A DNA stretch of 21,677 nucleotides from CAZNLL01 sp964573885 (GTDB lineage: Bacteria > Desulfobacterota > DSM-4660 > Desulfatiglandales > Desulfatiglandaceae): assembly GCA_964573885.1 (NCBI GenBank), contig CAZNLL010000062.1:1-21677 (forward strand). Direction: 5' to 3'. Under the pieces are notes generated by a model. That model was given only the letters and a program-made list of their open reading frames with translations. It did no database searches and was not told the DNA's origin. How positions within the stretch are numbered: the stretch's first letter is position 1; the number at the start of each line of letters is the position of its first letter. The position numbers were made by a program, and so were the translations under genes. Below, piece after piece: positions 6,737 through 14,452 of the stretch.

Positions 6737-8043
6737 GAAAGCCACGCCTTGACCTGCTCCGCCTTCTCCCGGGCCCGGGCCATAACCTCGTCCAGGTCCA
6801 GGGTCAGCAGCTGTCGGTTCTCCATAATCACACGACCGTTAACGATGGTGTGGCTCACATCTTGACCTCTGGCCGAATAGACCAGGTGGGAGAAGGGGTT
6901 GTAAAGGGGGGTCAGATGGGGCCTGTTGGTGTCCACCACAATCACATCCGCCTTTTTCCCCACCTCGAGGGAGCCTGTAATACGATCCAGACCCAAGGCC
7001 TTGGCCCCCTCCAGGGTGGCCATTTTCAGGACGGTGGTGGCGTCGGCCACAGTAGGGTCCATGGTTTGGACCTTATGGATTTTTGCGGCCATATCCATCT
7101 CTGTAAAGAGATCCAGGTTATTATTGGAAGCGCATCCGTCTGTTCCCAGTCCTACGGTCACACCGTGGCTCAAAAGGAGGTGTAAAGGGGCGATGCCCGA
7201 GGCCAGTTTCATGTTACTCTCGGGATTTTCCACCGCTTTCACCCCTCTCGCGGCCATGGTCTCGATCTCCTCTTCCTGGAGATGGACACAGTGATCTGCA
7301 ATAAGTCTAGGACCCAGGACTCCCAGGGCGTTCAGGTGCTCTATGGGGCTCTTTCCGTATCTCTTTTTCACCTCCGCCACCTCGCTAAGGGTTTCGGCCA
7401 CATGGATAATGAGGGGTACCCCGTGGGCTTGGGCCAGTTCTGATGCAGCGGTGAGAAGATCAGGGCTGCAGGTGTAAAGGGAATGGGGTTCCACCGCTAC
7501 GGAAATGAGGGGATGGTCCTTCCATTTCCTGATCAGGGATTCTGTATAGGTCAGCCCTTCCTCCACGGGGCCGTAATTGGGTGAGGGGAAATCATAGAGC
7601 ACTTCCCCCACCACTGCCCGCATACCCGCCTTTTGGGCGGCCCGGGCCACTTCTTCCTCAAAGAGATACATGTCACAAAAGGTGGTGGTGCCGCACATGA
7701 TCATCTCGGCACAGGCCAGGAGGGAACCGGTGTGCACGAAATGGGCATCCATACGTCTTTCCACTGGAAAGATGTAGTTGTTGAGCCACTCCATGAGGGG
7801 GAGATCGTCGGCAAGCCCTCGGAAAAGGCTCATGGCCGCATGGGTGTGACCGTTGATAAGACCGGGCAGGATCAAACCGCCCCGGGCGTCAATGGTCTTT
7901 TCGGCCCCATACCCCTGCGCAAGGGGACCGATGTGAGCGATGGTGTCCCCTTGAACGCCCAGAAGGCCCTGTTTCAGGATAGAGTCCTCGGAATCCATGG
8001 GCAGGATGGCGCCGTTTTCTATGACCAGGTCAAAGCGTTCCAA
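6733..8043 (-). CDS. mtaD: 5-methylthioadenosine/S-adenosylhomocysteine deaminase
   Basis: This 436-residue protein is a metal-dependent amidohydrolase of the MTA/SAH deaminase group, which deaminates 5'-methylthioadenosine and S-adenosylhomocysteine to their inosine forms. Metal and substrate residues sit in NGHTHAAMSLFRGLADD (His66, His68), VEPHSLYTCS (His187), IIHVAET (His214, Glu217), ADHCVHL and GLGTDGCASNNNLDLF (Asp302). The C-terminal half-barrel ends with the usual composite domain containing GKKADVIVVD. The start is TTG at 8043, six bases after GGAG; no ATG nearby is plausible. It lies 129 bases downstream of the phosphorylase gene and overlaps the ATP-grasp gene by ATGA. Related TRZ/ATZ hydrolases act on other ring amines, but the neighbouring phosphorylase strongly supports MTA/SAH. 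Confidence 0.88.
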   Translation of the reverse strand: MERFDLVIENGAILPMDSEDSILKQGLLGVQGDTIAHIGPLAQGYGAEKTIDARGGLILPGLINGHTHAAMSLFRGLADDLPLMEWLNNYIFPVERRMDAHFVHTGSLLACAEMIMCGTTTFCDMYLFEEEVARAAQKAGMRAVVGEVLYDFPSPNYGPVEEGLTYTESLIRKWKDHPLISVAVEPHSLYTCSPDLLTAASELAQAHGVPLIIHVAETLSEVAEVKKRYGKSPIEHLNALGVLGPRLIADHCVHLQEEEIETMAARGVKAVENPESNMKLASGIAPLHLLLSHGVTVGLGTDGCASNNNLDLFTEMDMAAKIHKVQTMDPTVADATTVLKMATLEGAKALGLDRITGSLEVGKKADVIVVDTNRPHLTPLYNPFSHLVYSARGQDVSHTIVNGRVIMENRQLLTLDLDEVMARAREKAEQVKAWLS

Positions 8044-8172
8044 AGCAGTCTCCTTTTATGGACCTGCCGGGCCTCTGAATGCCCCGGCGAGGCCTTTGAG
8101 GCGGCTCAAAAGACCTCCTCCCTGAAAGTACTCCTTCACATGGGGTGTGGGGCCTGAACCCCCTTGGCCTCC

Positions 8173-8991
8173 TTAACCTGGGAGGGCTTCAATGACCTTT
8201 TCCCACAAAGCGGATAAGCGGGGGGCCGCTTTGTAGGCCTCGGCCACGACATCCTCGCCGGTGGTCTCTTCCATGCAATCAGGGAGGTTTACATTGGTAA
8301 TAACCACAATAGCCAGCACCCTGAGTCCACTGTGGACCCCAACGATAGCCTCTGAAACGGTGGACATCCCTACTGCGTCCCCGCCCATGGACCTGAGGAA
8401 ACGGGTTTCCGCCGGGGTTTCCAGAGAGGGACCCAGGACACCGATGTAGACCCCCTCTCGAAGGGGAAGGCCCATTTTCAGTGCCTGGTCCTTGACCAGG
8501 GCCACCAACCCGGCGTCATAGACCCGGGTCATGTCCGGAAAACGGGGACCCAAGGCATCCAGATTCGGACCGACGAGGGGATTGGTCCCGGTGAAATTGA
8601 TGTGATCCGTGACCACCATGAGATCCCCGGTCTCAAACTGGGGGTTGAGACCCCCTACGGCACTTGAAATAAGGAGGTATTTCACCCCGAGCATGGCCAT
8701 AACCCGGACTGGAAAGGTAATTTCTCCGGCTGTGTATCCTTCATACAGGTGGAAACGGCCTTCCAGGGCGATGATCAATTTCCCGGAAAGCCTTCCCACC
8801 ACCAAGGTTCCCCTGTGGCCTTCCACGGTGGATACGGGAAAGCGGGGAATCACTTGGTGGTCCAGCCGGAAATGGACCTCTATATCCTCCGTAAGGGGGG
8901 TCAGACCCGTCCCGGTGATCATCCCGATTTCGGGCGTTTCCTTCATCCGTTCCCTCAAATAGGCGACGGCTTCCCTGATTTCTTCTTCCAT
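8173..8991 (-). CDS. Purine nucleoside phosphorylase, probable 5'-methylthioinosine phosphorylase
   Basis: This 272-residue protein is a trimeric-type PNP/MTAP family enzyme, cleaving a purine nucleoside with phosphate. Motifs are MITGTGLTPL (phosphate loop), GRFHLYEGY, SSAVGGLNP, GPNLDALGPRFPDMTRVYD, GPSLETPAETRFLRSMGGDAVGMST and VVITNVNLPD. Glu191 and Asn233 match human PNP Glu201 and Asn243, which read 6-oxopurines, whereas MTAP carries Asp at the Asn position. The residue matching His257, which contacts the ribose 5'-hydroxyl in human PNP, appears to be Gly245 (in TTGEDVV), leaving room for a methylthio group. With mtaD next in the operon, methylthioinosine is the likely substrate, although inosine/guanosine cannot be excluded. 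The ATG at 8991 follows AGGAG by nine bases. It is the first gene of the leftward operon. Confidence 0.85.
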   Translation of the reverse strand: MEEEIREAVAYLRERMKETPEIGMITGTGLTPLTEDIEVHFRLDHQVIPRFPVSTVEGHRGTLVVGRLSGKLIIALEGRFHLYEGYTAGEITFPVRVMAMLGVKYLLISSAVGGLNPQFETGDLMVVTDHINFTGTNPLVGPNLDALGPRFPDMTRVYDAGLVALVKDQALKMGLPLREGVYIGVLGPSLETPAETRFLRSMGGDAVGMSTVSEAIVGVHSGLRVLAIVVITNVNLPDCMEETTGEDVVAEAYKAAPRLSALWEKVIEALPG

Positions 8992-9021
8992 GGAACATCT
9001 CTCCTGATTTTTAGCCCTTTT

Positions 9022-9050
9022 TCCATAAGTTACCGGGCAGAAAAAGTCAA
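9022..9050 (-). promoter_or_regulatory. Putative sigma70-like promoter of the leftward operon
   Basis: Read on the minus strand, TTGACT (9050-9045) is followed after 17 bases by TATGGA (9027-9022). The -35 matches five of six consensus bases, the -10 only three of six. It lies 30-60 bases before the phosphorylase start. No alternative with a better pair was seen in this divergent region. Confidence 0.4.
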
Positions 9051-9065
9051 CCCCGCCATCTCAAA

Positions 9066-9112
9066 GGTACCGGTACGGCCGAGGTCCGCGGGCAGGGGTT
9101 TCCCCCTTGGCC
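9066..9112. promoter_or_regulatory. Palindrome and imperfect inverted repeat between divergent promoters
   Basis: GTACCGGTAC at 9067-9076 is a perfect 10-bp palindrome. Next to it, GGCCGAG (9077-9083) pairs with CTTGGCC (9106-9112) through one G-T wobble, enclosing GGGG-TTT-CCCC (9095-9105). The elements sit between the leftward promoter and the rightward TTGACA at 9125. They could be an operator for both units; no regulator is encoded here, so this is only a candidate. Confidence 0.25.
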
Positions 9113-9124
9113 AAGAGAAAGGGG

Positions 9125-9160
9125 TTGACATATGGCGCGGGGATAAATAAATTCTATAAT
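9125..9160 (+). promoter_or_regulatory. Putative sigma70-like promoter of the lytic transglycosylase gene
   Basis: A perfect TTGACA lies at 9125-9130. At the ideal 17-base spacing is TAAATT (9148-9153, four of six matches). A perfect TATAAT occurs at 9155-9160 but at 24 bases, too far to pair with this -35. The surrounding AT-rich stretch contrasts with the GC-rich neighbourhood. The TTG start of the gene follows 26 bases after TATAAT. Confidence 0.5.
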
Positions 9161-9185
9161 TTTTTGGTCATCAAGGAGTTCCAAA

Positions 9186-9797
9186 TTGAACCAAAACGCA
9201 CTTATGAAGGCTTGGCTCTTCAATCCTATTACCGGTCTCCTGGCCCTGGCCGTGGTTCTGGGGGCGACCTTTTTCAGTTCTCCTCAGACAGGATCAAACC
9301 AGCAGGCTGAAAGCCCCCCGCAGGTCCCATCCATTCCGCCTTTTCCGGAATCGGGGAAAGGGACCGTTCCGGAGAAGTGGGAAAAAGAGGCCTTTCACGA
9401 CATCATTCTTGAGGCGGCAAGCCGATACCAGGTGGACGCCGCCCTGATTAAGGCCGTGATCAGGGTTGAATCCAGTTATAACCCCAACGCGGTTTCCCAC
9501 AAAGGGGCCATGGGGCTCATGCAGCTCATGCCGGAGACGGCCCGGGACTTGGGGGTCAAAAACACCTTTAATCCCGAGGATAACATTAACGGCGGCGTGA
9601 GGCATCTGAAAAAGCTCATGGAAGAGTTCCAGGGCGATCTGAGGCTGGCCTTGGCGGCCTATAATGCCGGGACCAGGTGGGTCAAAAAATACCAGGATAT
9701 CCCCCCTTTCCGAGCCACGCGCAGGTATGTAAAAAAAGTCTTTGAGTACTACCACTTCTACAGGCAGGAAATGGGAAGGACGCTGAATAACGTTTGA
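9186..9797 (+). CDS. Membrane-anchored lytic transglycosylase (SLT domain)
   Basis: This 203-residue protein has an N-terminal hydrophobic segment (about 13-31), a Pro/Ser/Gln-rich linker, and a compact SLT/goose-lysozyme-like domain from about 70. Catalytic Glu95 lies in VESSYNP, followed by GAMGLMQLMPETA and LALAAYNAG, the three standard motifs of family 1 lytic transglycosylases. These enzymes cleave the MurNAc-GlcNAc bond in the periplasm with formation of 1,6-anhydro-MurNAc. The chosen start is TTG at 9186, seven bases after GGAG; an ATG at 9204 lacks a site at the right distance. It stands alone on the plus strand, divergent from the operon that holds the class A PBP, so synthesis and turnover genes flank one regulatory region. 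Confidence 0.9.
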   Translation: MNQNALMKAWLFNPITGLLALAVVLGATFFSSPQTGSNQQAESPPQVPSIPPFPESGKGTVPEKWEKEAFHDIILEAASRYQVDAALIKAVIRVESSYNPNAVSHKGAMGLMQLMPETARDLGVKNTFNPEDNINGGVRHLKKLMEEFQGDLRLALAAYNAGTRWVKKYQDIPPFRATRRYVKKVFEYYHFYRQEMGRTLNNV

Positions 9798-9860
9798 GGG
9801 CCCGCCTTTTCACCGGCTCAAGCCGCCTCCTCCAGGACCAAGACCACGCCCTTTTTGATC

Positions 9861-9890
9861 TTGACCTGCCCTTTGAGGCTAAGATAAAAG
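9861..9890 (+). promoter_or_regulatory. Possible promoter of the frhB-like/ior operon
   Basis: TTGACC (9861-9866) is followed after 18 bases by TAAAAG (9885-9890). The site falls in the 130-base gap between the transglycosylase stop and the next start, in an A-rich run. Apart from this the gap holds only a four-pair hairpin with no T-tract near 9814-9825, so readthrough from the transglycosylase gene is also possible. Confidence 0.3.
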
Positions 9891-9927
9891 AAAACCAAAA
9901 CCAAGCCTGAAAGAGGTTTAAAAAGCC

Positions 9928-10986
9928 ATGGCCAATGGAATAAAACAGGGGCAGCACCGTCTGGTAGAGGGCGTGATTAAAAAGGGACTCTGCGTCCGAT
10001 GTGGGGCCTGCGTAAGCCTGTGTCCTTATATGGATTATTTTGATGGAAAAGTGGTGGTCATGGATCAGTGCCAGGCAGAGACCTGGAGGTGTCTGCAGCT
10101 TTGCCCCGTGGCGGATTATAGCGGGACTGTGCCTGTTTATGAAGAGAGCTCTGGGGCCAAGACGGCCATGGGGCCCTTTCTCAAGGTTATCACCGCCCGC
10201 TCCATGGATGAGGAAGTCAGGCAATCGGCCCAGTACGGCGGTGTCGTGAGCACCTTGCTCATATACGCGCTGGAAAAAGGAGAGCTGGAGGCCGCCGTCT
10301 TGACCGGCCGAGGCGGAGACTTCGCCCCCGCTGGAATACCGGCCAGAGACAGGTCAACGGTTCTTAAGTGCGCAGGGTCAAGGTATTCCGCTTCCGCCAG
10401 CCTTTCAGTCGTCAACAGGGCCATCAAGGCCGGAGAAGAGCGCTTGGGGGTCGTGGGACTTCCCTGCCAGATGGAGGCCCTGGCGCGGATGAAGCGCCTG
10501 ACCCCGGATGGAGAAGAAAGGAGCCGTCACATCACCCTTAAAATCGGCCTCTTTTGCACCTGGGCCGTGGATTACCGTCTTCTTGAGGGTTTCCTGGAAA
10601 AAGAAGGCCTAAGGGAGCGCGTCAGAAAGTACGATATTCCGCCTCCGCCTTCTGAGGAATTCCAGGTCTTCACCACAAGCGGAGAAAGGAAGATTTTCCC
10701 CCTGTCTCAAGTGAGGCCCTTTGTTCAGCCGGGATGTGCCCTGTGCCGGGATATGACGGCGGAGTGGGCCGATATCTCGGTGGGGACAGTGGAAGGTCTC
10801 GAGGGGTGGAACACGGTGGTTGTGAGAAGCGCCGATGGCGCCCGGCTGGTGGACGGGGCCGTCAAGGATGGATGGATTGAAACGGGTGATCTGCCCAAGG
10901 AGGCCCTTGAACACCTTCAAGAGGCGGCCCGTAACAAAGGGGAACGGGGTAAAACAGCGAGAATGCAGATAGGTCGAGGTGAATGA
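9928..10986 (+). CDS. FrhB/FdhB-like iron-sulfur flavoprotein (coenzyme F420 hydrogenase/dehydrogenase beta subunit family)
   Basis: This 352-residue protein belongs to the FrhB family, flavin- and [4Fe-4S]-containing electron-transfer subunits. The N-terminus carries CVRCGACVSLCP (Cys22, 25, 28, 32), then DQC and CLQLCP (Cys48, 55, 59), enough for two clusters. The flavoprotein part shows QSAQYGGVVSTLLIYAL, AAVLTGR, the motif GLPCQMEAL, GLFCTW, and CALCRDMTAEWADISVG. True F420 use is not implied, since bacterial family members without F420 pass electrons between ferredoxin, NAD(P)H and partner enzymes. The stop overlaps the iorA reading frame as ATGA, so it is probably a functional partner of the indolepyruvate oxidoreductase. 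The nearest Shine-Dalgarno (AGAGG) is 11 bases from the ATG. Confidence 0.82.
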   Translation: MANGIKQGQHRLVEGVIKKGLCVRCGACVSLCPYMDYFDGKVVVMDQCQAETWRCLQLCPVADYSGTVPVYEESSGAKTAMGPFLKVITARSMDEEVRQSAQYGGVVSTLLIYALEKGELEAAVLTGRGGDFAPAGIPARDRSTVLKCAGSRYSASASLSVVNRAIKAGEERLGVVGLPCQMEALARMKRLTPDGEERSRHITLKIGLFCTWAVDYRLLEGFLEKEGLRERVRKYDIPPPPSEEFQVFTTSGERKIFPLSQVRPFVQPGCALCRDMTAEWADISVGTVEGLEGWNTVVVRSADGARLVDGAVKDGWIETGDLPKEALEHLQEAARNKGERGKTARMQIGRGE

Positions 10987-12899
10987 CCATGAACCTGATC
11001 AGCGCAAGACGGGGAGCCGTGGACCTGCTCCTTCAGGGCAATGAGGCCCTGGCCCGGGGGGCCCTGGAGGGGGGCGTGTCCTTTTGTGCAGGCTATCCTG
11101 GAAATCCCTCCTCGGAAATCATTGAAACCCTGGCTCAGGCTGCGGAGGACCTCCCCATTTATGTGGAGTGGTCGGTGAATGAAAAGGTGGCCCTGGAGGC
11201 GGCTACGGCGGCTTCATTCGCCGGATGCCGCGCCCTGGTCAGCATGAAGCAAAACGGCGTGAACGTGACCTCCGATTTTCTCACCAACCTCACCCTCTCA
11301 GGAACCAAAGGGGGCCTGATTCTTATCACCTGCGATGACCCCTCCGGAATTTCAAGCACCAATGAAGAGGATGCCAGACTCTTTGCACAGTTGGTGGACA
11401 TCCCTCTCCTGGAGCCCTCCACCCCGCAAGAGGCCCTTGAAATGACCCGTTGGGCCTTTGAGCTCTCGGAGCACATCCAGAATGTGGTCATGGTGAGAAG
11501 CGTATCCCGGCTTTCTCACACCAGGACCAACGTAAGGATCACGGACCTGCCCCACCTTGAGCCCAGTCCACGGTTTGACCGGGATACCCCTTTCCACACC
11601 TTCCCGGTGGTGGGGAAACATGAGGCCCGTCGTCAAAAACTGGGGCAGGCCGGGGAATGGTTCGAGACCACCCCCTTTAACCGCTATGACGGTCCCTCCC
11701 ACCCGGAGCTTCTGATCATTTCTTCGGGCTGCGCCTGGACCTATGCCATGGAGGCGGTTGAGATCTTGGGATTGGAAGGGCGCGTGGGCCTTCTCAAACT
11801 GGGAACCACCTGGCCCTTACCCGGGGGATTGGTGGAAAAGCACCTCAAGACCAGTGACCGGGTCCTGTTTGCGGAGGATGTGGATCCCTTTCTGGAAGAT
11901 CATGTAAAGGCCCTCACGGCCGATTTGGGAAGCCGGATGGGCGTGAAAACCTTTTTGGGCAAGGCCTCGGGGCATCTTCCGCGATGCGGTGAGCTGACTC
12001 CGGGTCTCCTCCTGGGGGTCGTGGCCGAGCTCTTCTCCATCTCCTGGATGGATGATCCTTATCGGGAGAAAGTCTCCGCCCTGGTTCAGGATCAGGTCCC
12101 TCCCAGGGAATTCGGGTTTTGTCCGGGTTGCCCCCATCGGGGTTCTTACTATGCCATCAAGACTGCCCTGGCCTGGGATGACAGAGAGGGATTCGTCTCC
12201 GGCGACATCGGCTGTTATACCATGGGGATTTGGCCCACGGGCTTCAACCAGGTCAAATCGGTTCATGCCATGGGCTCTGGGGTGGGCCTGGCATGCGGCT
12301 ATGGGAAGCTTGAGCAGTTTGGGTTTGAACAGCCCGTGGTCACGGTTTGTGGGGATTCCACCTTCTTCCACGCGGGCATACCGGCCCTGGTGAACGCCAA
12401 ATTCAACGGCTCCGATATCCTGCTCCTCATCTTGGACAACAGTGCCACGGCCATGACCGGATTTCAACCCCACCCGGGAACCGGGCGGACCGCCATGGGA
12501 AAGGGGACGGAACCGGTCGATGTGGAGAAGCTTTGCCGGGCCTTGGGTGTAGAGGTGGCCGCGGCCGATCCCTATGACATGACCGATACGGCCCGGACCA
12601 TTTATGGTCTCCTGAAGAAAAAGGGACCTCAAGTCCTTGTGTTGCGGCGGAAGTGTGCCCTCGTACAGGCCAGGGAGGGGGGATTTCCTTATACCATGGA
12701 GGTGGATCAAGGTCTTTGCCTGGGAGAGGAATGCGGTTGCGGCCGTTACTGTACGCGCATATTCCGCTGCCCCGGCCTGATCTGGGACAGGGAGGCCAAA
12801 AAGGCCCGTATTGACCAGGTGATATGCGTGGGCTGCGGCATCTGTTCGGACATTTGCCCTCAGGGTGCCATCCTCAGGAAGGAAGCGGGCCGGGCGTGA
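10983..12899 (+). CDS. iorA: Indolepyruvate:ferredoxin oxidoreductase, alpha subunit
   Basis: This 638-residue TPP enzyme oxidatively decarboxylates aryl pyruvates to aryl-acetyl-CoA with ferredoxin as acceptor. Domains in order are the pyrimidine-binding domain (about 15-190, with CAGYPGNPSSEI and EWSVNEKVALEAA), a transketolase-C-like domain (about 240-340), the TPP/Mg domain (about 375-560, with FCPGCPHRGSYYA, GDIGCYTMG, CGDSTFFHAGIPAL and ATAMTGFQPHPG), and a C-terminal ferredoxin domain. The second cluster motif CVGCGICSDICP (Cys615-625) is canonical; the first is unusual, with Cys579, 584, 586, 590 and 596. ATG 10983 makes an ATGA overlap, but ATG 10989 sits six bases after GAGGTGA and may be the real start. 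It forms a complex with the iorB product. Confidence 0.93.
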   Translation: MTMNLISARRGAVDLLLQGNEALARGALEGGVSFCAGYPGNPSSEIIETLAQAAEDLPIYVEWSVNEKVALEAATAASFAGCRALVSMKQNGVNVTSDFLTNLTLSGTKGGLILITCDDPSGISSTNEEDARLFAQLVDIPLLEPSTPQEALEMTRWAFELSEHIQNVVMVRSVSRLSHTRTNVRITDLPHLEPSPRFDRDTPFHTFPVVGKHEARRQKLGQAGEWFETTPFNRYDGPSHPELLIISSGCAWTYAMEAVEILGLEGRVGLLKLGTTWPLPGGLVEKHLKTSDRVLFAEDVDPFLEDHVKALTADLGSRMGVKTFLGKASGHLPRCGELTPGLLLGVVAELFSISWMDDPYREKVSALVQDQVPPREFGFCPGCPHRGSYYAIKTALAWDDREGFVSGDIGCYTMGIWPTGFNQVKSVHAMGSGVGLACGYGKLEQFGFEQPVVTVCGDSTFFHAGIPALVNAKFNGSDILLLILDNSATAMTGFQPHPGTGRTAMGKGTEPVDVEKLCRALGVEVAAADPYDMTDTARTIYGLLKKKGPQVLVLRRKCALVQAREGGFPYTMEVDQGLCLGEECGCGRYCTRIFRCPGLIWDREAKKARIDQVICVGCGICSDICPQGAILRKEAGRA

Positions 12900-12952
12900 G
12901 GCCCATGAAAAACCCCGGCTTGCAGGCTCCGAGGCCTGATATGGGAGGTGAC

Positions 12953-13564
12953 ATGACCATACCCTTGAATCTTATCATCACCGGCGTGGGCGGCCAGGGA
13001 AACGTCCTGGCCTCTCAAATCCTGGGCCGTGCCGCCGTCCATAGGGGGTTCAGGGTGACCATAGGGGAGACCTTCGGCCTATCCCAGCGCGGCGGCCCTG
13101 TTATGAGCCACGTCCGCCTTTCCAAGGAAAAGAACTATGGCCCCATAATCCCCCCCAACAAGGCCCATATCATTGTCGGCCTTGAGCCCTTGGAAACCCT
13201 ACGCATACTCCCGGAGTACGGCAACGCCGAATGCCTTTTTATTGTCAATTCCAGGCCTATCTACCCCCTCAATGTCATTGCCGGCGATGTGGAATACCCT
13301 GATTCCGAGTTCATTAGATCGGCCTTGGCCGGCTCGGGAAAAAGGCTTTACTGGCTCGAGGCCACCCAGTGGGCCGTCGAACTGGGAGGGCCAATTATGC
13401 TCAACATGATTATGCTGGGCGCCCTTTGCAGCCTCCCTGGTTGTCCCATTGAGGTAGAGGATGTCGAAGGGACCCTTAAAGAGGTCTTTCCTGAGTCGAA
13501 GTTGGACGCCAATTTCAGGGCCCTGGAGATCGGGGGAAAGTTGGTCAGCCAAAGTGAAAATTGA
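12953..13564 (+). CDS. iorB: Indolepyruvate:ferredoxin oxidoreductase, beta (gamma-domain) subunit
   Basis: This 203-residue subunit carries the gamma domain of 2-oxoacid:ferredoxin oxidoreductases. It opens with NLIITGVGGQGNVLASQILG, followed by GETFGLSQRGGPVMSHVR, PPNKAHIIVGLEPLETLR and LGGPIMLNMIMLGAL, all typical for IorB. It pairs with IorA to complete the enzyme. The ATG at 12953 is preceded by GGAGGTGA; in-frame ATGs at 12905 and 12941 are possible but have weaker ribosome sites and would add unconserved residues. It is 53 bases after iorA and overlaps the following gene by 11 bases. Confidence 0.92.
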   Translation: MTIPLNLIITGVGGQGNVLASQILGRAAVHRGFRVTIGETFGLSQRGGPVMSHVRLSKEKNYGPIIPPNKAHIIVGLEPLETLRILPEYGNAECLFIVNSRPIYPLNVIAGDVEYPDSEFIRSALAGSGKRLYWLEATQWAVELGGPIMLNMIMLGALCSLPGCPIEVEDVEGTLKEVFPESKLDANFRALEIGGKLVSQSEN

Positions 13565-14435
13565 CCTGCACATTCATTCCAAGGACTGCTCCGACGGTAA
13601 GATGACCTTGCCCCGGATATTTGATGAGGCCCATCACCGGGGCGTGGGAGTCATCTCCATCACGGATCACGATTCCATAGAATGTCAGGAATCCATACAG
13701 GTCCTGGCCTCCCAGTGCGACATGAATTACATTACAGGGGTGGAACTCAATATCTCCTTTTCCCACCCCGGATACCAGGAGGGGAAACCTGTATCTCTCG
13801 ATGTTCTGGGCTATCAGTTTGATATCTATAACCGGGCCCTGGAGAAAAAGATCCAGCAGTTAAAGGAATACCGCAAGGTCCGGGCGGAAAAGATCCTTGA
13901 AAAGATCAACCACGAATTTCAAAAAGAAGGGCGGAAACCCTTCACACATAAAGATCTAGGGGCCATCGAGGAAACCGTGGACGGTGCTTTCGGCCGGCCG
14001 CACATCGCCAACTATATGGTCAACAAAGGAATTGTTGCCCACCGTCAGGAGGCCTTTGACAGATATCTCGTAAGGTGTAATGTCCCCAAGATGCCCCTTT
14101 CTTTACAAGAGGCCGCCGAGCTCATCAGGGGGGCGGGGGGAAAACTGGTACTGGCCCACCCCAATGACCCGAACGGGACGTCCCTGGTTGCATTCACCTC
14201 CTCGGTCCAAGAGCAGTTAAAGATCATAAAGGATTTCATGTTGCCCTGCCTGGATGGCGTGGAATGCTGGCATTCAAGACACGACCCTGGCACGGTGGCC
14301 GCCTATCTCGCCTTTGCCGGCGAGCAAAACCTGATGCCCACGGGCGGCTCCGACTGTCATCAGCAGCCGGTGATCTTGGGGTCCTTGGATATCCCCGCCT
14401 ATGTGGTGAAGCCCTTCGGCATAACCATCAGCTAA
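13554..14435 (+). CDS. PHP-domain phosphoesterase
   Basis: This 293-residue protein has the full polymerase-and-histidinol-phosphatase metal signature. KIDLHIHSKDCSDG gives the His-x-His pair, ISITDHDSIE the Asp-His pair, YITGVELNI the Glu, FGRPHIANYMVNKG a central His, LVLAHPNDPN a further His and GGSDCHQ the final Asp-x-His. The layout resembles the YciV/RNase AM group and bacterial 3',5'-nucleotide phosphatases, which remove phosphate from nucleoside bisphosphates or degrade short RNA 5' ends. The GTG at 13554 is the only start that places the HxH motif at the N-terminus; it lies inside the iorB end (11-base overlap) with no strong Shine-Dalgarno, so coupling is likely. The exact substrate is uncertain. 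Confidence 0.85.
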   Translation: MKIDLHIHSKDCSDGKMTLPRIFDEAHHRGVGVISITDHDSIECQESIQVLASQCDMNYITGVELNISFSHPGYQEGKPVSLDVLGYQFDIYNRALEKKIQQLKEYRKVRAEKILEKINHEFQKEGRKPFTHKDLGAIEETVDGAFGRPHIANYMVNKGIVAHRQEAFDRYLVRCNVPKMPLSLQEAAELIRGAGGKLVLAHPNDPNGTSLVAFTSSVQEQLKIIKDFMLPCLDGVECWHSRHDPGTVAAYLAFAGEQNLMPTGGSDCHQQPVILGSLDIPAYVVKPFGITIS

Positions 14436-14452
14436 GAGAAAGAACAGGAAAC

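Noticed and set aside
8051..8134. Minus-strand peptide of 27 residues (starting VKEYFQGGGLLSRLK) between the phosphorylase and mtaD, in the phosphorylase frame after its stop
   Set aside because: The GTG has no Shine-Dalgarno and the peptide is short and Gly-rich. It could be a leader peptide or readthrough tail, but nothing supports translation.
9811..9936. Minus-strand open frame ending in LSLKGQVKIKKGVVLVLEEAA between the transglycosylase and the FrhB-like gene
   Set aside because: The tail looks protein-like, but there is no start with a ribosome site and the upstream part runs into the antisense of the FrhB-like gene; it may be a remnant or chance.
11817..12710. 297-residue minus-strand open frame inside iorA
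   Set aside because: Antisense shadow of the conserved TPP domain; rich in His, Gly and Pro as expected for reversed codons.
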